From contig JAGWQH010000102.1 of the NCBI GenBank assembly GCA_028870115.1, positions 35,788 through 99,787 of the forward strand: a stretch of 64,000 nt of DNA, read 5' to 3'. This DNA is from Candidatus Methylomirabilota bacterium. Lineage in GTDB: Bacteria > Methylomirabilota > Methylomirabilia > Methylomirabilales > Methylomirabilaceae. Shown piece by piece: positions 16,381 to 25,544 of the stretch. A model generated the notes under the pieces. The model was not told the DNA's origin, ran no database searches, and was given only the letters and a program-made list of their open reading frames with translations. Every line of letters starts with the position of its first letter. Position 1 is the stretch's first letter. A program made the translations under genes and the position numbers.

Positions 16381-18056
16381 TGCGGGCGGATAAGGCGCCT
16401 TGGCCTTCATTCGCAGGTCGGGCCGTAGCCGGTCTTTTGCCGTATATGGCGGTTGTTGTGGGGCGTCATCTGGATCTGATATACCTCACCCAGTTGGAGC
16501 GTTACAACAGCGCGCGCCTGCGAGGCTGGATCGTCAGGCACTGGGGCATAGTTCTGGACGGCCGAGCGGCCCTTGTCCAGGTGGCGGTCCTGGGGGTCGG
16601 AATCCTCCTTGCGTGGTTGCCTCTCCCAGCCATGATGTTTTATATCCTCTGGCTGGCCGCCGGGATGTGGCTGAGAGCCCGGTGGTCCTCGCTTCAGGTC
16701 AGCCAGCGACTGCAGTGGACGCCCCGAACGGTACGCCTGGCAGCGGTCACGTTCGTCCTGGCGATGGCGGCCATGCTCGCAACCTCTTGGTTGACCGTAG
16801 CCGTGCTCTCCCGGCTTATGGTGGCTCCTCGTGCCCTCCTTGTCGGCATCGGCCTGGCTGCGGGTCTTTTTGTAGTGTCCGAGGTTGCAGCCGGCACGAT
16901 CCTCGCAGCAAGTCTGAGCCTTGCCCCGCTGGAGCAGGCGATCAATCAGCGCTTCTATGTGCAGGCGACGGCGCGCATGCGGCGGTATCCCGGGGAGGTT
17001 GTCGGGATCACAGGGAGCTACGGCAAGACCACGACCAAGTTCATCACCGCCGCGTTGCTTCAGAGGCGCTACTCGGTCTTTAAGACGCCTGACGGGGTCA
17101 ACACCACCATGGGCATTGTTCGGGTTGTCCGTGAGGCGCTGCGGGACGACCACCGCTTCTTCGTTGTCGAGGTGGCGGCATACGGCCCAGGCGAGATCAG
17201 GGAGGTGTGCCAGGTCCTGCGGCCCCGGCTCGGTATTCTTACGGCGGTCGGGGTCCAGCACCTCGAGCGTTTCGGCAGGCCGGAGCGGATCGCCGAGGCG
17301 AAGTATGAGCTGATCGGTTCGCTCCCGCCGGATGGCCTGGCGATCGTGAACGCCGACGATCCGGTCTGCCTGCGGTTGGCCGAGCGCGCGAGGCGGGAAG
17401 GTCGGCGCGTGCTCTTATACGGGATCGGTGAGGACGAGAGGGCGCTGGGCGTCCGCGGGAGAGATGTCAAGCTCTCCAGTAAGGGTTCGGCCTTTCGCGT
17501 GGAGACCGAGCATGGCGTCGCCATGTTCGAAACCAGGTTGCTGGGGAGCTGGAACATCGGCAATGTCCTGGGGGCAACGGCCGCGGCGTTGGAGTGCGGC
17601 GTGTCCCTGGAGGAGATTACCGACGGCGTACGGACGCTCACACCGGCCCCAAAGCGCCTGGAGCTTCGCGAAGAAGGCGGGGTCATCAAGTTGATCGATG
17701 TGGCCAATGCCAACCCGCGCGGGGCGCAGATGGCCTTGGAGGTCCTCAGCCAGTTTGAGGGGGGCTCGAAGATTTTGATAACGCCGGGACTGGTGGAGCT
17801 TGGCCAGATCGAGGCGGAGGAGAACCGCCGGTTGGGCCGGGCTGCCGCCGCGGTGTGCGATTACGTGCTGTTGGTGGGGCCACAGCAGACCCAACCGTTG
17901 CGGGAAGGACTTCGCGAGGCCGGATTTGCCGGTAGCCGGGTCCTGGTGGCCCGGCACAGCGGCGAAGTGGCCGACTGCCTCAAAACGATCGTTCAAGAGG
18001 GTGATGTGCTGCTATACGAGAATCGACTGCCGGACACCTATCTGGAGTGTGCATGA
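16380..18056 (+). CDS. Membrane-anchored MurF-like ligase (Mur ligase with N-terminal transmembrane domain)
   Basis: A 558-residue protein with two parts. Residues 1 to about 185 are strongly hydrophobic, with about four or five membrane segments (near 12-29, 62-78, 80-98, 117-140 and 146-175). Residues about 200-558 are a Mur ligase core: P-loop GITGSYGKTTTK (209-220, K216), VQHLERFG, NADDP, and DVANANP (440-446), matching the MurF-type D-x-x-NANP motif. The normal MurF N-terminal substrate-binding domain is absent. It sits where murF belongs, between murE and ddl, and no other murF is in the cluster, so it probably adds D-Ala-D-Ala at the membrane. ATG 16380 is coupled to the upstream stop; GTG 16362 is an alternative. 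Confidence 0.85.
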   Translation: MRADKAPWPSFAGRAVAGLLPYMAVVVGRHLDLIYLTQLERYNSARLRGWIVRHWGIVLDGRAALVQVAVLGVGILLAWLPLPAMMFYILWLAAGMWLRARWSSLQVSQRLQWTPRTVRLAAVTFVLAMAAMLATSWLTVAVLSRLMVAPRALLVGIGLAAGLFVVSEVAAGTILAASLSLAPLEQAINQRFYVQATARMRRYPGEVVGITGSYGKTTTKFITAALLQRRYSVFKTPDGVNTTMGIVRVVREALRDDHRFFVVEVAAYGPGEIREVCQVLRPRLGILTAVGVQHLERFGRPERIAEAKYELIGSLPPDGLAIVNADDPVCLRLAERARREGRRVLLYGIGEDERALGVRGRDVKLSSKGSAFRVETEHGVAMFETRLLGSWNIGNVLGATAAALECGVSLEEITDGVRTLTPAPKRLELREEGGVIKLIDVANANPRGAQMALEVLSQFEGGSKILITPGLVELGQIEAEENRRLGRAAAAVCDYVLLVGPQQTQPLREGLREAGFAGSRVLVARHSGEVADCLKTIVQEGDVLLYENRLPDTYLECA

Positions 18057-19363
18057 ACAGCAGTCTGACACGCATAGGGCTGATATTCGGAAGTCGCTCG
18101 GTAGAGCGAGAGATTTCGATCATGACCGCCAGTAAGGTCTACGAGGTCTTACTCTCGTTACAGGACCGGTTCGAGACGCTGCCGATCTTTCTGACGGCGG
18201 AGGGCACCTGGCTCACCGGTGAGGCGGTTCGGGATCTGTTGACGGTCGATGCCGAGATACGCAAGCTGGCGGAGCGAGGCGTCGCGGCAGGATCGGCTGA
18301 GCGAGCGAAGCTCGACGCCGAAAAGCTGCGGTTGAATCGGGAGCGATACGCGCCGCAGCTTGACAACCTGGACCGTGGCCTGAGCGCAACGGGGGTTGAG
18401 CCGCTCTTTCTGGCGCCTGACCCGGCGGTCGGCGGATTGATGCCGCAGCAGGAGCGGAAAGGCTGGCTTCGCAAGGCGCTTCATCCCACCATCGATCTGG
18501 CCTTTCCGGTCATTCATGGGACGCATGGCGAGGATGGAACGATTCAGGGTCTGTGTGAATTGGCCGATCTGCCGTATGTCGGGGCCGGGGTCGCCGCCTC
18601 GGCCGTAGGAATGGATAAGATCGTCTCGAAGCTCCTCTTCCAGGGCGCAGGCCTTCCCGTTGTTGAGGGGATCGGTATTACCAGGCGCGAGCTGCTGGAG
18701 GATGAAGCGGCCGTCGTGAAGGCGGTTGAGTGCAGGCTGAACTATCCGGTGGTGGTCAAACCTGCCGTCGCAGGTTCCAGCGTTGGTATCGGTGTGGCGC
18801 ATGATGCGGTCGAAGCGCTGAGTCTGGCGAAGCGTGCGATGCGCTTCAGCCGTCGCGTACTGGTCGAGCGGGCTGTTCAGCAGCGGATCGAGGTGCAATG
18901 CGGCGTCCTCGGCAACTACGCGTTGACCGTTTCGGAATGTGAAGAGTTGATCAGTTCAGGTGAGGTTGTGGGCTATCGTGAGAAGTACCCCGAGGACAAG
19001 AAGCCGGGGAGCGCAGACTTGGCGCCAAGCATCATCCCAGCCAGAATTCCCCAGGCGCTTTCTGATGAGATACGGTCTATGGCGGTAGCCGCCTTCAAGG
19101 CGATCGATTCGCGCGGGATCTCCCGGATTGATTTCCTCGTCGACTCGGCCGCTATGAAGCCGTACGTCAATGAGATCAACACGATGCCGGGATCGCTCTC
19201 CCTGACCCTCTGGGAGCGAAGCGGGGTAAAGCCGGCGGAGCTTATCGTTCGCTTGGTAGAATTAGCGCTCGAGACCCATCGAGACAAGCGCTCGACCCAG
19301 TTCAAATCGACAGAGGGCAAGGCATTGGTTGATCGGCGGCATCTGGTGACGCCCGGCAAGTAA
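18053..19363 (+). CDS. ddl: D-alanine--D-alanine ligase (long form)
   Basis: A 436-residue ATP-grasp ligase making D-Ala-D-Ala. It opens with [16 protein letters not shown], contains [12 protein letters not shown] (about residues 158-169), [17 protein letters not shown], and ends with the Mg-binding [11 protein letters not shown]. The family is usually 300-370 residues; the excess is an insertion at about residues 60-130, rich in charged residues and carrying a predicted helix. The ATG overlaps the previous stop (ATGA). The loop [12 protein letters not shown] replaces the common Y-D-Y-x-x-K-Y form, but D-Ala-D-Ala specificity remains the simplest reading. Confidence 0.92.
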   Translation: MNSSLTRIGLIFGSRSVEREISIMTASKVYEVLLSLQDRFETLPIFLTAEGTWLTGEAVRDLLTVDAEIRKLAERGVAAGSAERAKLDAEKLRLNRERYAPQLDNLDRGLSATGVEPLFLAPDPAVGGLMPQQERKGWLRKALHPTIDLAFPVIHGTHGEDGTIQGLCELADLPYVGAGVAASAVGMDKIVSKLLFQGAGLPVVEGIGITRRELLEDEAAVVKAVECRLNYPVVVKPAVAGSSVGIGVAHDAVEALSLAKRAMRFSRRVLVERAVQQRIEVQCGVLGNYALTVSECEELISSGEVVGYREKYPEDKKPGSADLAPSIIPARIPQALSDEIRSMAVAAFKAIDSRGISRIDFLVDSAAMKPYVNEINTMPGSLSLTLWERSGVKPAELIVRLVELALETHRDKRSTQFKSTEGKALVDRRHLVTPGK

Positions 19364-19371
19364 AAGAAATT

Positions 19372-20454
19372 ATGCTGTATCACCTGCTTTACCCATGGCA
19401 CGAAAGCTACGCAGCCTTAAACGTCTTCCGGTACGTGACCTTTCGGACGGCAGGGGCCATCCTTACCGCCCTGCTGATCAGTCTGCTGCTGGGGCCTGCG
19501 TTGATCCGCTGGCTTCAGAAGTTACAGATCGGTCAAAGTATCAGAGACGACGGGCCGGCAGGTCATCTGCGGAAGGCCGGGACGCCCACGATGGGTGGTC
19601 TCCTGATCCTGGCCTCTGTGTTCACCGCTACGTTGCTCTGGGCGAACCTGACCAACCGGTTCGTGTGGCTCGCTGTGTTCAGCACGGTCTGGATGGGGGC
19701 GGTGGGGTTCATCGACGATTATCGGAAGGTCGTGGCCAGGAACAGCAAGGGGCTCTCGGCCAGAGCAAAACTGTTATGGCAGGCGATTCCCAGCATGCTC
19801 GTCGGGCTCTTCCTGTACGTTAACCCCGTCGATGCATACACCACAAAGCTGGCTATCCCCTTCTTCAAACACTGGATACCAGATCTGGGCTGGGGCTACG
19901 TCCTGTTTGTGATGCTGGTCATTGTCGGCGCGTCAAATGCGGTGAATTTGACCGATGGCCTGGATGGGTTGGCTATCGGCCCGATTCTGATGACCGCTGC
20001 GGCGTATACGGTTCTGGCGTACGTTGCGGGGAATGCCAGCATCGCTCACTATCTGCAGGTCGTCTTTGTGAGAGGCAGCTCGGAACTTACTGTCTTTGGC
20101 GGCGCCATCGTCGGAGCTGCCCTGGGATTCCTCTGGTATAACGCGTATCCCGCGCAGCTCTTTATGGGCGATACCGGCTCGTTGGCGCTTGGGGCCGCCG
20201 TGGCAACGCTCGCTGTCCTGGTCAAGAGCGAGTTGCTCCTGCTCATCGTCGGGGGGGTGTTCGTGGCGGAGGCCATCTCGGTGATCCTGCAGGTCTTCTC
20301 TTACCGGACGACCGGCCGACGGGTTTTCCGGATGGCGCCGATCCATCATCACTACGAGTTGAACGGGATGGCGGAGCCGAAGATCATAGTCCGGTTCTGG
20401 ATCATCTCCTTTATTCTGGCCCTGCTCTCGCTCACCACGTTGAAATTGAGGTGA
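19372..20454 (+). CDS. mraY: Phospho-N-acetylmuramoyl-pentapeptide transferase
   Basis: A 360-residue polytopic membrane enzyme with about ten membrane segments that makes lipid I from UDP-MurNAc-pentapeptide and undecaprenyl phosphate. Signatures are KAGTPTMGG (about residues 66-74), the catalytic aspartates in FIDDYRK (about 120-126) and [10 protein letters not shown] (about 193-202), and the C-terminal MAPIHHHYE. Length is standard. It is separated from ddl by 8 bases and from murD by one. Confidence 0.97.
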   Translation: MLYHLLYPWHESYAALNVFRYVTFRTAGAILTALLISLLLGPALIRWLQKLQIGQSIRDDGPAGHLRKAGTPTMGGLLILASVFTATLLWANLTNRFVWLAVFSTVWMGAVGFIDDYRKVVARNSKGLSARAKLLWQAIPSMLVGLFLYVNPVDAYTTKLAIPFFKHWIPDLGWGYVLFVMLVIVGASNAVNLTDGLDGLAIGPILMTAAAYTVLAYVAGNASIAHYLQVVFVRGSSELTVFGGAIVGAALGFLWYNAYPAQLFMGDTGSLALGAAVATLAVLVKSELLLLIVGGVFVAEAISVILQVFSYRTTGRRVFRMAPIHHHYELNGMAEPKIIVRFWIISFILALLSLTTLKLR

Positions 20455-20455
20455 A

Positions 20456-21850
20456 ATGCTACCTGCGATGATTGATCTGGCCGGCAAGCGAGTAGTGGTT
20501 GTGGGGTTGGCGCGATCCGGAGAGGCGGCCTGCCGTCTATTACTCAAACAGGGCGCTACGGTCATCGGTACCGACCGCCGGGGTGAGCATGAGGCCGATG
20601 CCGGCCTCTGCAGCCTGGAACAGGACGGGGTCAGTCTTGAACTGGGCAAGCGTTATCTGCACTCCCTGCTCTCTGCTGATCTCGTCGTAGTCAGCCCGGG
20701 GATCGATCTGCGTGAGCCGCTGTTTCGGCGGGTTCGTAAGGTGGGCATCCCGCTGATCGGCGAGGTCGAACTGGCCTACCGGTGCAGTGAAGCTACATTC
20801 ATCGGGATTACCGGGACCAACGGCAAAAGCACCACTACGACTCTGATTGGCGCAATGCTGAAGCAAGCCGGCCTGCCTTCGCATGTAGCTGGCAACATCG
20901 GTACCCCCCTCTGTCGAGTGGCGCCTTCCCTTGCGGCGGGTGAGTGTGTGGTGGCGGAGCTATCAAGCTTTCAATTGGAAACGATCGAGCAGTTCAGGCC
21001 GCGCGTGGCGTTGCTCCTGAATCTCGCACCCGATCATCTCGACCGATACGATCAGATCGAGGACTATTACCAGGCTAAGGCTCGCATCTTTGAGAACCAA
21101 AGGGTGTCAGACTTCGCCATCGTGAATGCGGACGATCCGCTGGTTCTCCAAGCGGCAGCACAGGTTCGAGGACGGAAGATCGCATTCAGCCGGACTGAAC
21201 CGCTCGATACGGGGGCGTACGTCGGGGAAGATCAGCTTATTCTGGCCATGAACGGGAGGCGAGAGGTCATTTGTCGGGTACCCGAGCTTCGGATCCAGGG
21301 GGTACATAATCTGGAGAACGCTTTGGCCGCCAGCCTGGCGGCGGCAGTCGCCGGCGTACCTACGATGGCGATCCGGAACGCGCTCACCAGCTTCGAAGGT
21401 CTCCCGCACCGCGTGGAGTGTGTTGCCGAGATCGGCGGTGTTCGTTATATCGATGACTCCAAGGGAACAAACGTCGGGGCGGTGATCCGATCGCTTCAAA
21501 GTTTTACGGTCCCCGTTGTGCTCATTGCCGGGGGTAAGGATAAACAGAGCGACTTCAGCCCGCTCGCGCCCCTTGTCCGCGAGCGGGTAAAGAGACTGGT
21601 CCTGATCGGCCAGGCCGCTCCAAAGTTGCGACGTGAGCTTGCCGGGGCCTGTCCGATAGAGGACGCATCCAGTCTTGAGGAGGCAGTACGGCGCGCCGCG
21701 GCCGCCGCATCGCCCGGCGAGGTCGTCTTGCTGTCGCCGGCCTGCGCCAGCTTTGATATGTTTACTGATTTTGAGGATCGTGGGCGCGTTTTCAAGGCGG
21801 CAGTACGGGAGCTCGCGCCTCTCGCTTGCAGCATACGGGGACAGGCATGA
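20456..21850 (+). CDS. murD: UDP-N-acetylmuramoylalanine--D-glutamate ligase
   Basis: A 464-residue Mur ligase adding D-Glu to UDP-MurNAc-L-Ala. The N-domain has VVVGLARSGEAACRLL, the ATP loop is GITGTNGKSTTT (about residues 119-130), LNLAPDHLDRY (about 184-194) marks the central domain, and DSKGTNVGA with LIAGGKDK the C-domain. Typical length. Its stop overlaps the ftsW ATG as ATGA. Confidence 0.97.
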   Translation: MLPAMIDLAGKRVVVVGLARSGEAACRLLLKQGATVIGTDRRGEHEADAGLCSLEQDGVSLELGKRYLHSLLSADLVVVSPGIDLREPLFRRVRKVGIPLIGEVELAYRCSEATFIGITGTNGKSTTTTLIGAMLKQAGLPSHVAGNIGTPLCRVAPSLAAGECVVAELSSFQLETIEQFRPRVALLLNLAPDHLDRYDQIEDYYQAKARIFENQRVSDFAIVNADDPLVLQAAAQVRGRKIAFSRTEPLDTGAYVGEDQLILAMNGRREVICRVPELRIQGVHNLENALAASLAAAVAGVPTMAIRNALTSFEGLPHRVECVAEIGGVRYIDDSKGTNVGAVIRSLQSFTVPVVLIAGGKDKQSDFSPLAPLVRERVKRLVLIGQAAPKLRRELAGACPIEDASSLEEAVRRAAAAASPGEVVLLSPACASFDMFTDFEDRGRVFKAAVRELAPLACSIRGQA

Positions 21851-22962
21851 TCGCAAAGCGCTTCTCCTATGATAAGCTGCTGTGCAGCGTCTCGCTGGTG
21901 CTGGTCGGGCTTGGTATCGTCATGGTCTACAGCGCAGGCGCCATCAAGGCTCAGGAGAAATACGACGACCCGTTCTTTTTTCTGAAGAAGCAGCTCCTCT
22001 GGGCCCTGATCGGGTTCGCGGTCATGGTCTGGGCCATGAACCGCGACTACCACACATTCCAGAAGTATATGCTTCCGCTATTCCTTCTCTCGCTGTTCCT
22101 CCTTGTTCTGGTGCTGGTCCCATCAATCGGGGTGAAGGTCAACAATGCCAGGCGATGGCTCCGGCTGTTCGGGATCTCCTTTCAACCGTCTGAGCTGGCC
22201 AAGCTCTCCATTGTTCTCCTCATGGCCAGGCTCCTGGCCAAAAACGCCGATCAGGAGGAGCACTTCATCAAACGCTTTCTCTTACCGCTTATCCTCTCAG
22301 GAGCTCTGTGCGGCCTGATCATGTTGCAGCCCCACTTTGGGATGGTGGGGATCCTGCTGTGCGCGATCTTGGCGCTATGTTTCATGGCTGGCGTCCGTCT
22401 GCGCCACCTGAGTGTTGTTGTTCTCGTCGTGGCGACGATCGCCTTCCTGTTCGTCCTGGCCCACCCGTATGCCAGAACGCGAGTGATGACGCTGCTGGAC
22501 CGTCATCACGCTCCCTCTAACGCAGCACATCAGACCAACCAGTCAATCTATGCGTTGGGGCCTGGGGGACTTCTGGGGCGGGGACTCGGCGACAGTTTTG
22601 GGAAGCTGGGCTATCTGCCGGAGTCCCATACCGAGTTCATCTTTGCCGTTGTCGGGGAGGAGACAGGATTCGTAGGGTCGCTGCTGGTAGTTTCCCTTTT
22701 CGGCATTCTCTTGTGGCGGGGGACCCGGATCGCACTCCGGGCGCCGGATCTGTTCGGGGCCTACACGGCGATGGGCATTACCTTCATCATCGTTGCCCAG
22801 GCCGCCATCAACCTTGGGGTAGTTGTCGGACTGCTGCCTATTACGGGTTTGCCTTTACCGTTGGTCAGCTTCGGCGGTACATCACTGGTCATTACCTTTT
22901 TATGCATCGGGATCCTGCTCAGCATCTCGCGTTACCAGACGGCGAGAGGACGACTCACATGA
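21847..22962 (+). CDS. ftsW: Septal peptidoglycan polymerase FtsW (SEDS family)
   Basis: A 371-residue, roughly ten-segment SEDS glycosyltransferase that polymerises lipid II at the septum with FtsI. Family marks are VMVYSAGA (about residues 24-31), NNARRWL with FQPSELAKL (about 99-120), the large extracytoplasmic loop ending in HTEFIFAVVGEE (about residues 261-272), and the C-terminal LPITGLPLPLVSFGG. ATG 21847 overlaps the murD stop and its own stop overlaps the murG ATG. Confidence 0.96.
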   Translation: MIAKRFSYDKLLCSVSLVLVGLGIVMVYSAGAIKAQEKYDDPFFFLKKQLLWALIGFAVMVWAMNRDYHTFQKYMLPLFLLSLFLLVLVLVPSIGVKVNNARRWLRLFGISFQPSELAKLSIVLLMARLLAKNADQEEHFIKRFLLPLILSGALCGLIMLQPHFGMVGILLCAILALCFMAGVRLRHLSVVVLVVATIAFLFVLAHPYARTRVMTLLDRHHAPSNAAHQTNQSIYALGPGGLLGRGLGDSFGKLGYLPESHTEFIFAVVGEETGFVGSLLVVSLFGILLWRGTRIALRAPDLFGAYTAMGITFIIVAQAAINLGVVVGLLPITGLPLPLVSFGGTSLVITFLCIGILLSISRYQTARGRLT

Positions 22963-24122
22963 GGGCCATCATTGCAGGAGGCGGGACGGGCGGGCACCTC
23001 TTTCCCGCCATTGCGTTAGCCGAGGAACTCAGATCAAGAATGACTGACCTGCCGCTCCTGTTTGTTGGCGTCGAGGGAGGGGTTGAGGCATCGTTGCTTG
23101 CGACGAGAGGTTGGGACTTCGAAGGGATCAGGGCTTCCGGCTTGCAGGGTAAACGCTTCCTGTCGCGGCTTCGAAGCCTCACGCTGATTCCCTCAGGACT
23201 CATCCGGTCTCTCTCAATCCTTCGACGGTTCCGTCCCGATGTCGTGGTCGGATTCGGCGGCTACGCCTCAGCAGCCATCGTGCTGTCGGGAGTGCTTGCG
23301 AGGATCCCGACCGTAATCCATGAGCAGAACGCCATGCCGGGGCTTGCCAATCGATGGCTGGGGAAGATCGTTGATCGCGTTGCGGTTGCCTTCGACGAGG
23401 CATCTGATTTTTTTCCCAAGAGTAAGGTGCGGGTGACCGGCAATCCGGTTCGAGCGGAACTCTTCGGCGTGAGCAGGGCTGAGGCCGTGACCCGCCTGGA
23501 TCTCGATCCGGATCGTCTCACCCTTCTGATCTTCGGCGGCAGCCAGGGGGCTCACCGGTTGAACCAGGCGGTCATGGAGGCGCTTCCCATGCTCACAGAC
23601 GAGCGAGAGCGGATCCAGTTCATCCATGCCACGGGTCCGCGCGATCTTTCTTTTGTCCGACAAGGATATGACGCTCAAGGGTGTCGAGCGGTGGTGGAGC
23701 CGTTCTTTCAGGTGATGGCCACCGCATACGCTGTTGCTGATCTCTGCTTCTGTCGAGCCGGCGCCGGTACAGTAGCAGAGCTCTGCGCCCTGGGGAAACC
23801 GTCGGTGCTCGTTCCGTTCCCCTTTGCCGCCAACGATCACCAGCGTTACAACGCTGAAGCGCTGGTCGCCGCCGGCGGAGCGCGGATGGTCCTGGACTGC
23901 GATCTGAGTGGTGCCAAGGTAGCCGAGATCATACGGACGTGTCTCCGCGATAGAGAGGGGCGTGAGGTTATGGCGCGCAGCGCGACGGCCCTGGCGAAAC
24001 CGGATGCGGCGAGCCGCCTGGCCGATCTTGTCACACAGACGGCGCGTCGGGCGTCGGGCGCCAAGCTCCAAGTGTTCCGCCCGGAGTTACGACGTGGAAC
24101 CAGGGACTGCGAACATGTTTAA
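22959..24122 (+). CDS. murG: UDP-GlcNAc:MurNAc-pentapeptide-PP-undecaprenol GlcNAc transferase
   Basis: A 387-residue GT-B glycosyltransferase converting lipid I to lipid II on the inner face of the membrane. The first glycine loop is AGGGTGGHLFPAIALAEEL (residues 6-24), VVGFGGYAS the second, and HEQNAMPG and the UDP-GlcNAc site GGSQGAHRLN (about 190-199) with FCRAGAGTVAEL (about 262-273) follow. ATG 22959 is coupled to ftsW. It overlaps murC by 8 bases. Confidence 0.97.
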   Translation: MRAIIAGGGTGGHLFPAIALAEELRSRMTDLPLLFVGVEGGVEASLLATRGWDFEGIRASGLQGKRFLSRLRSLTLIPSGLIRSLSILRRFRPDVVVGFGGYASAAIVLSGVLARIPTVIHEQNAMPGLANRWLGKIVDRVAVAFDEASDFFPKSKVRVTGNPVRAELFGVSRAEAVTRLDLDPDRLTLLIFGGSQGAHRLNQAVMEALPMLTDERERIQFIHATGPRDLSFVRQGYDAQGCRAVVEPFFQVMATAYAVADLCFCRAGAGTVAELCALGKPSVLVPFPFAANDHQRYNAEALVAAGGARMVLDCDLSGAKVAEIIRTCLRDREGREVMARSATALAKPDAASRLADLVTQTARRASGAKLQVFRPELRRGTRDCEHV

Positions 24123-25491
24123 GAAGATCCGACACATCCACTTCGTTGGGATCGGAGGGGTCGGGATGAGCGGCATTGCCGAGGTCCTCCATAATCTCGG
24201 CTATCTGGTCAGCGGCTCCGACCTGAAGATGTCGGAGCATACATATCGTCTCCAGGAGTTGGGGGTTATCGTACAGATCGGCCATCATCCCGCCCACGTA
24301 CAGGATGCCGATGTCGTGGTCCGGTCCTCGGCGGTCTCTCCAGAGAATCCGGAGATTGTCGAGGCCAAGCGTCAGGCTATTCCGGTTGTTCAGCGAGCGG
24401 AGATGCTGGCTGAGCTGATGCGGATGAAGTACGGCGTGGCCGTTGCCGGTACTCACGGGAAGACGACTACGACCTCTATGGTGGCTACGGTTCTGGCGAA
24501 GGCGGGCCTTGACCCCACCGTGGTCATCGGAGGCAGGCTGGATGCGCTTGGCAGCAATGCGAAGCTCGGACAGGGCGAGTTCATGGTTGCGGAGGCCGAC
24601 GAGAGCGACGGCTCGTTCCTCAAGTTGGCGCCCACCATCGCCGTCGTGACCACCATCGATGCCGAGCACCTCGATTACTACCGCGACCTGCAGCAGATCA
24701 AGGAGACGTTCCTCGAGTTCATCAACAAAGTTCCTTTTTACGGCTCCGCTATTTTGTGCCTCGATCAAGAACAGATCCAGGACCTGTTGCCCAGGGTAGA
24801 GAAACGTATTATCTCGTATGGCTGTAACGCGCAGGCCGATTTGACGGCAGAGGGCATTTCACTGAATGGGCTCAACTCTACCTTCAAAGTGAGGTTCAGG
24901 GGGTTGCCGCTGGGGGAGGTACAACTCAGGGTTCCTGGAGTGCACAATGTATCAAATGCATTGGCAGCCATGGCAGTGGGCCTCGATCTGGAGATCGAAT
25001 TTGCCGTAATCCGGTCAGCGCTCTGGGAGTTCTCCGGTGTCGCTCGACGTTTCCAGGTGAAAGGGAGGCCCCAGGATATCATGGTGGTGGACGACTACGC
25101 CCATCACCCGGCCGAGATCCAGGCCACGCTCAAAGCGGCCAGGGATGGATTTGGGCGGCGGCTGATCGTTATTTTTCAGCCGCATCGGTACAGCAGGACG
25201 CAGCGGTTACTCCCCGAGTTCGCCTCAGCCTTCGATTTCGCCGATCAGGTAATTATCACCGGGATCTATCCGGCAGGAGAGACGCCGATTGCCGGGGTCT
25301 CCGGCCGGCAGATCGCGGACGGGGTTGTGGGTCGGAAAGGACCAGAGGTTCTGTATGTGGAACGCAAGGAGGAGATCCCGGACCGAGCCGTCGAGTTGGC
25401 CCGTCCTGGAGACTTGGTCATCACCATGGGTGCGGGCGACATCTGGAAGGTCGGTGAGCAGATTATCGGCCGATTGAAGGATAGGGTATAG
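24115..25491 (+). CDS. murC: UDP-N-acetylmuramate--L-alanine ligase
   Basis: A 458-residue Mur ligase adding L-Ala to UDP-MurNAc. HFVGIGGVGMSGIAEVL (residues 9-25) is the MurC N-domain loop. The ATP motif is VAGTHGKTTTTSM (about 109-121), EADESDGSF is near 162, and VVDDYAHHPAEIQATL (about residues 323-338) is the MurC C-domain signature. ATG 24115 gives the standard N-terminus. A 53-base gap with a G-rich stretch separates it from murB. Confidence 0.97.
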   Translation: MFKKIRHIHFVGIGGVGMSGIAEVLHNLGYLVSGSDLKMSEHTYRLQELGVIVQIGHHPAHVQDADVVVRSSAVSPENPEIVEAKRQAIPVVQRAEMLAELMRMKYGVAVAGTHGKTTTTSMVATVLAKAGLDPTVVIGGRLDALGSNAKLGQGEFMVAEADESDGSFLKLAPTIAVVTTIDAEHLDYYRDLQQIKETFLEFINKVPFYGSAILCLDQEQIQDLLPRVEKRIISYGCNAQADLTAEGISLNGLNSTFKVRFRGLPLGEVQLRVPGVHNVSNALAAMAVGLDLEIEFAVIRSALWEFSGVARRFQVKGRPQDIMVVDDYAHHPAEIQATLKAARDGFGRRLIVIFQPHRYSRTQRLLPEFASAFDFADQVIITGIYPAGETPIAGVSGRQIADGVVGRKGPEVLYVERKEEIPDRAVELARPGDLVITMGAGDIWKVGEQIIGRLKDRV

Positions 25492-25544
25492 TAATAGTAC
25501 AGGGTGGTAGGTCCAGGGTTCGGAGAAGATAAAGGGGGAGGGGG

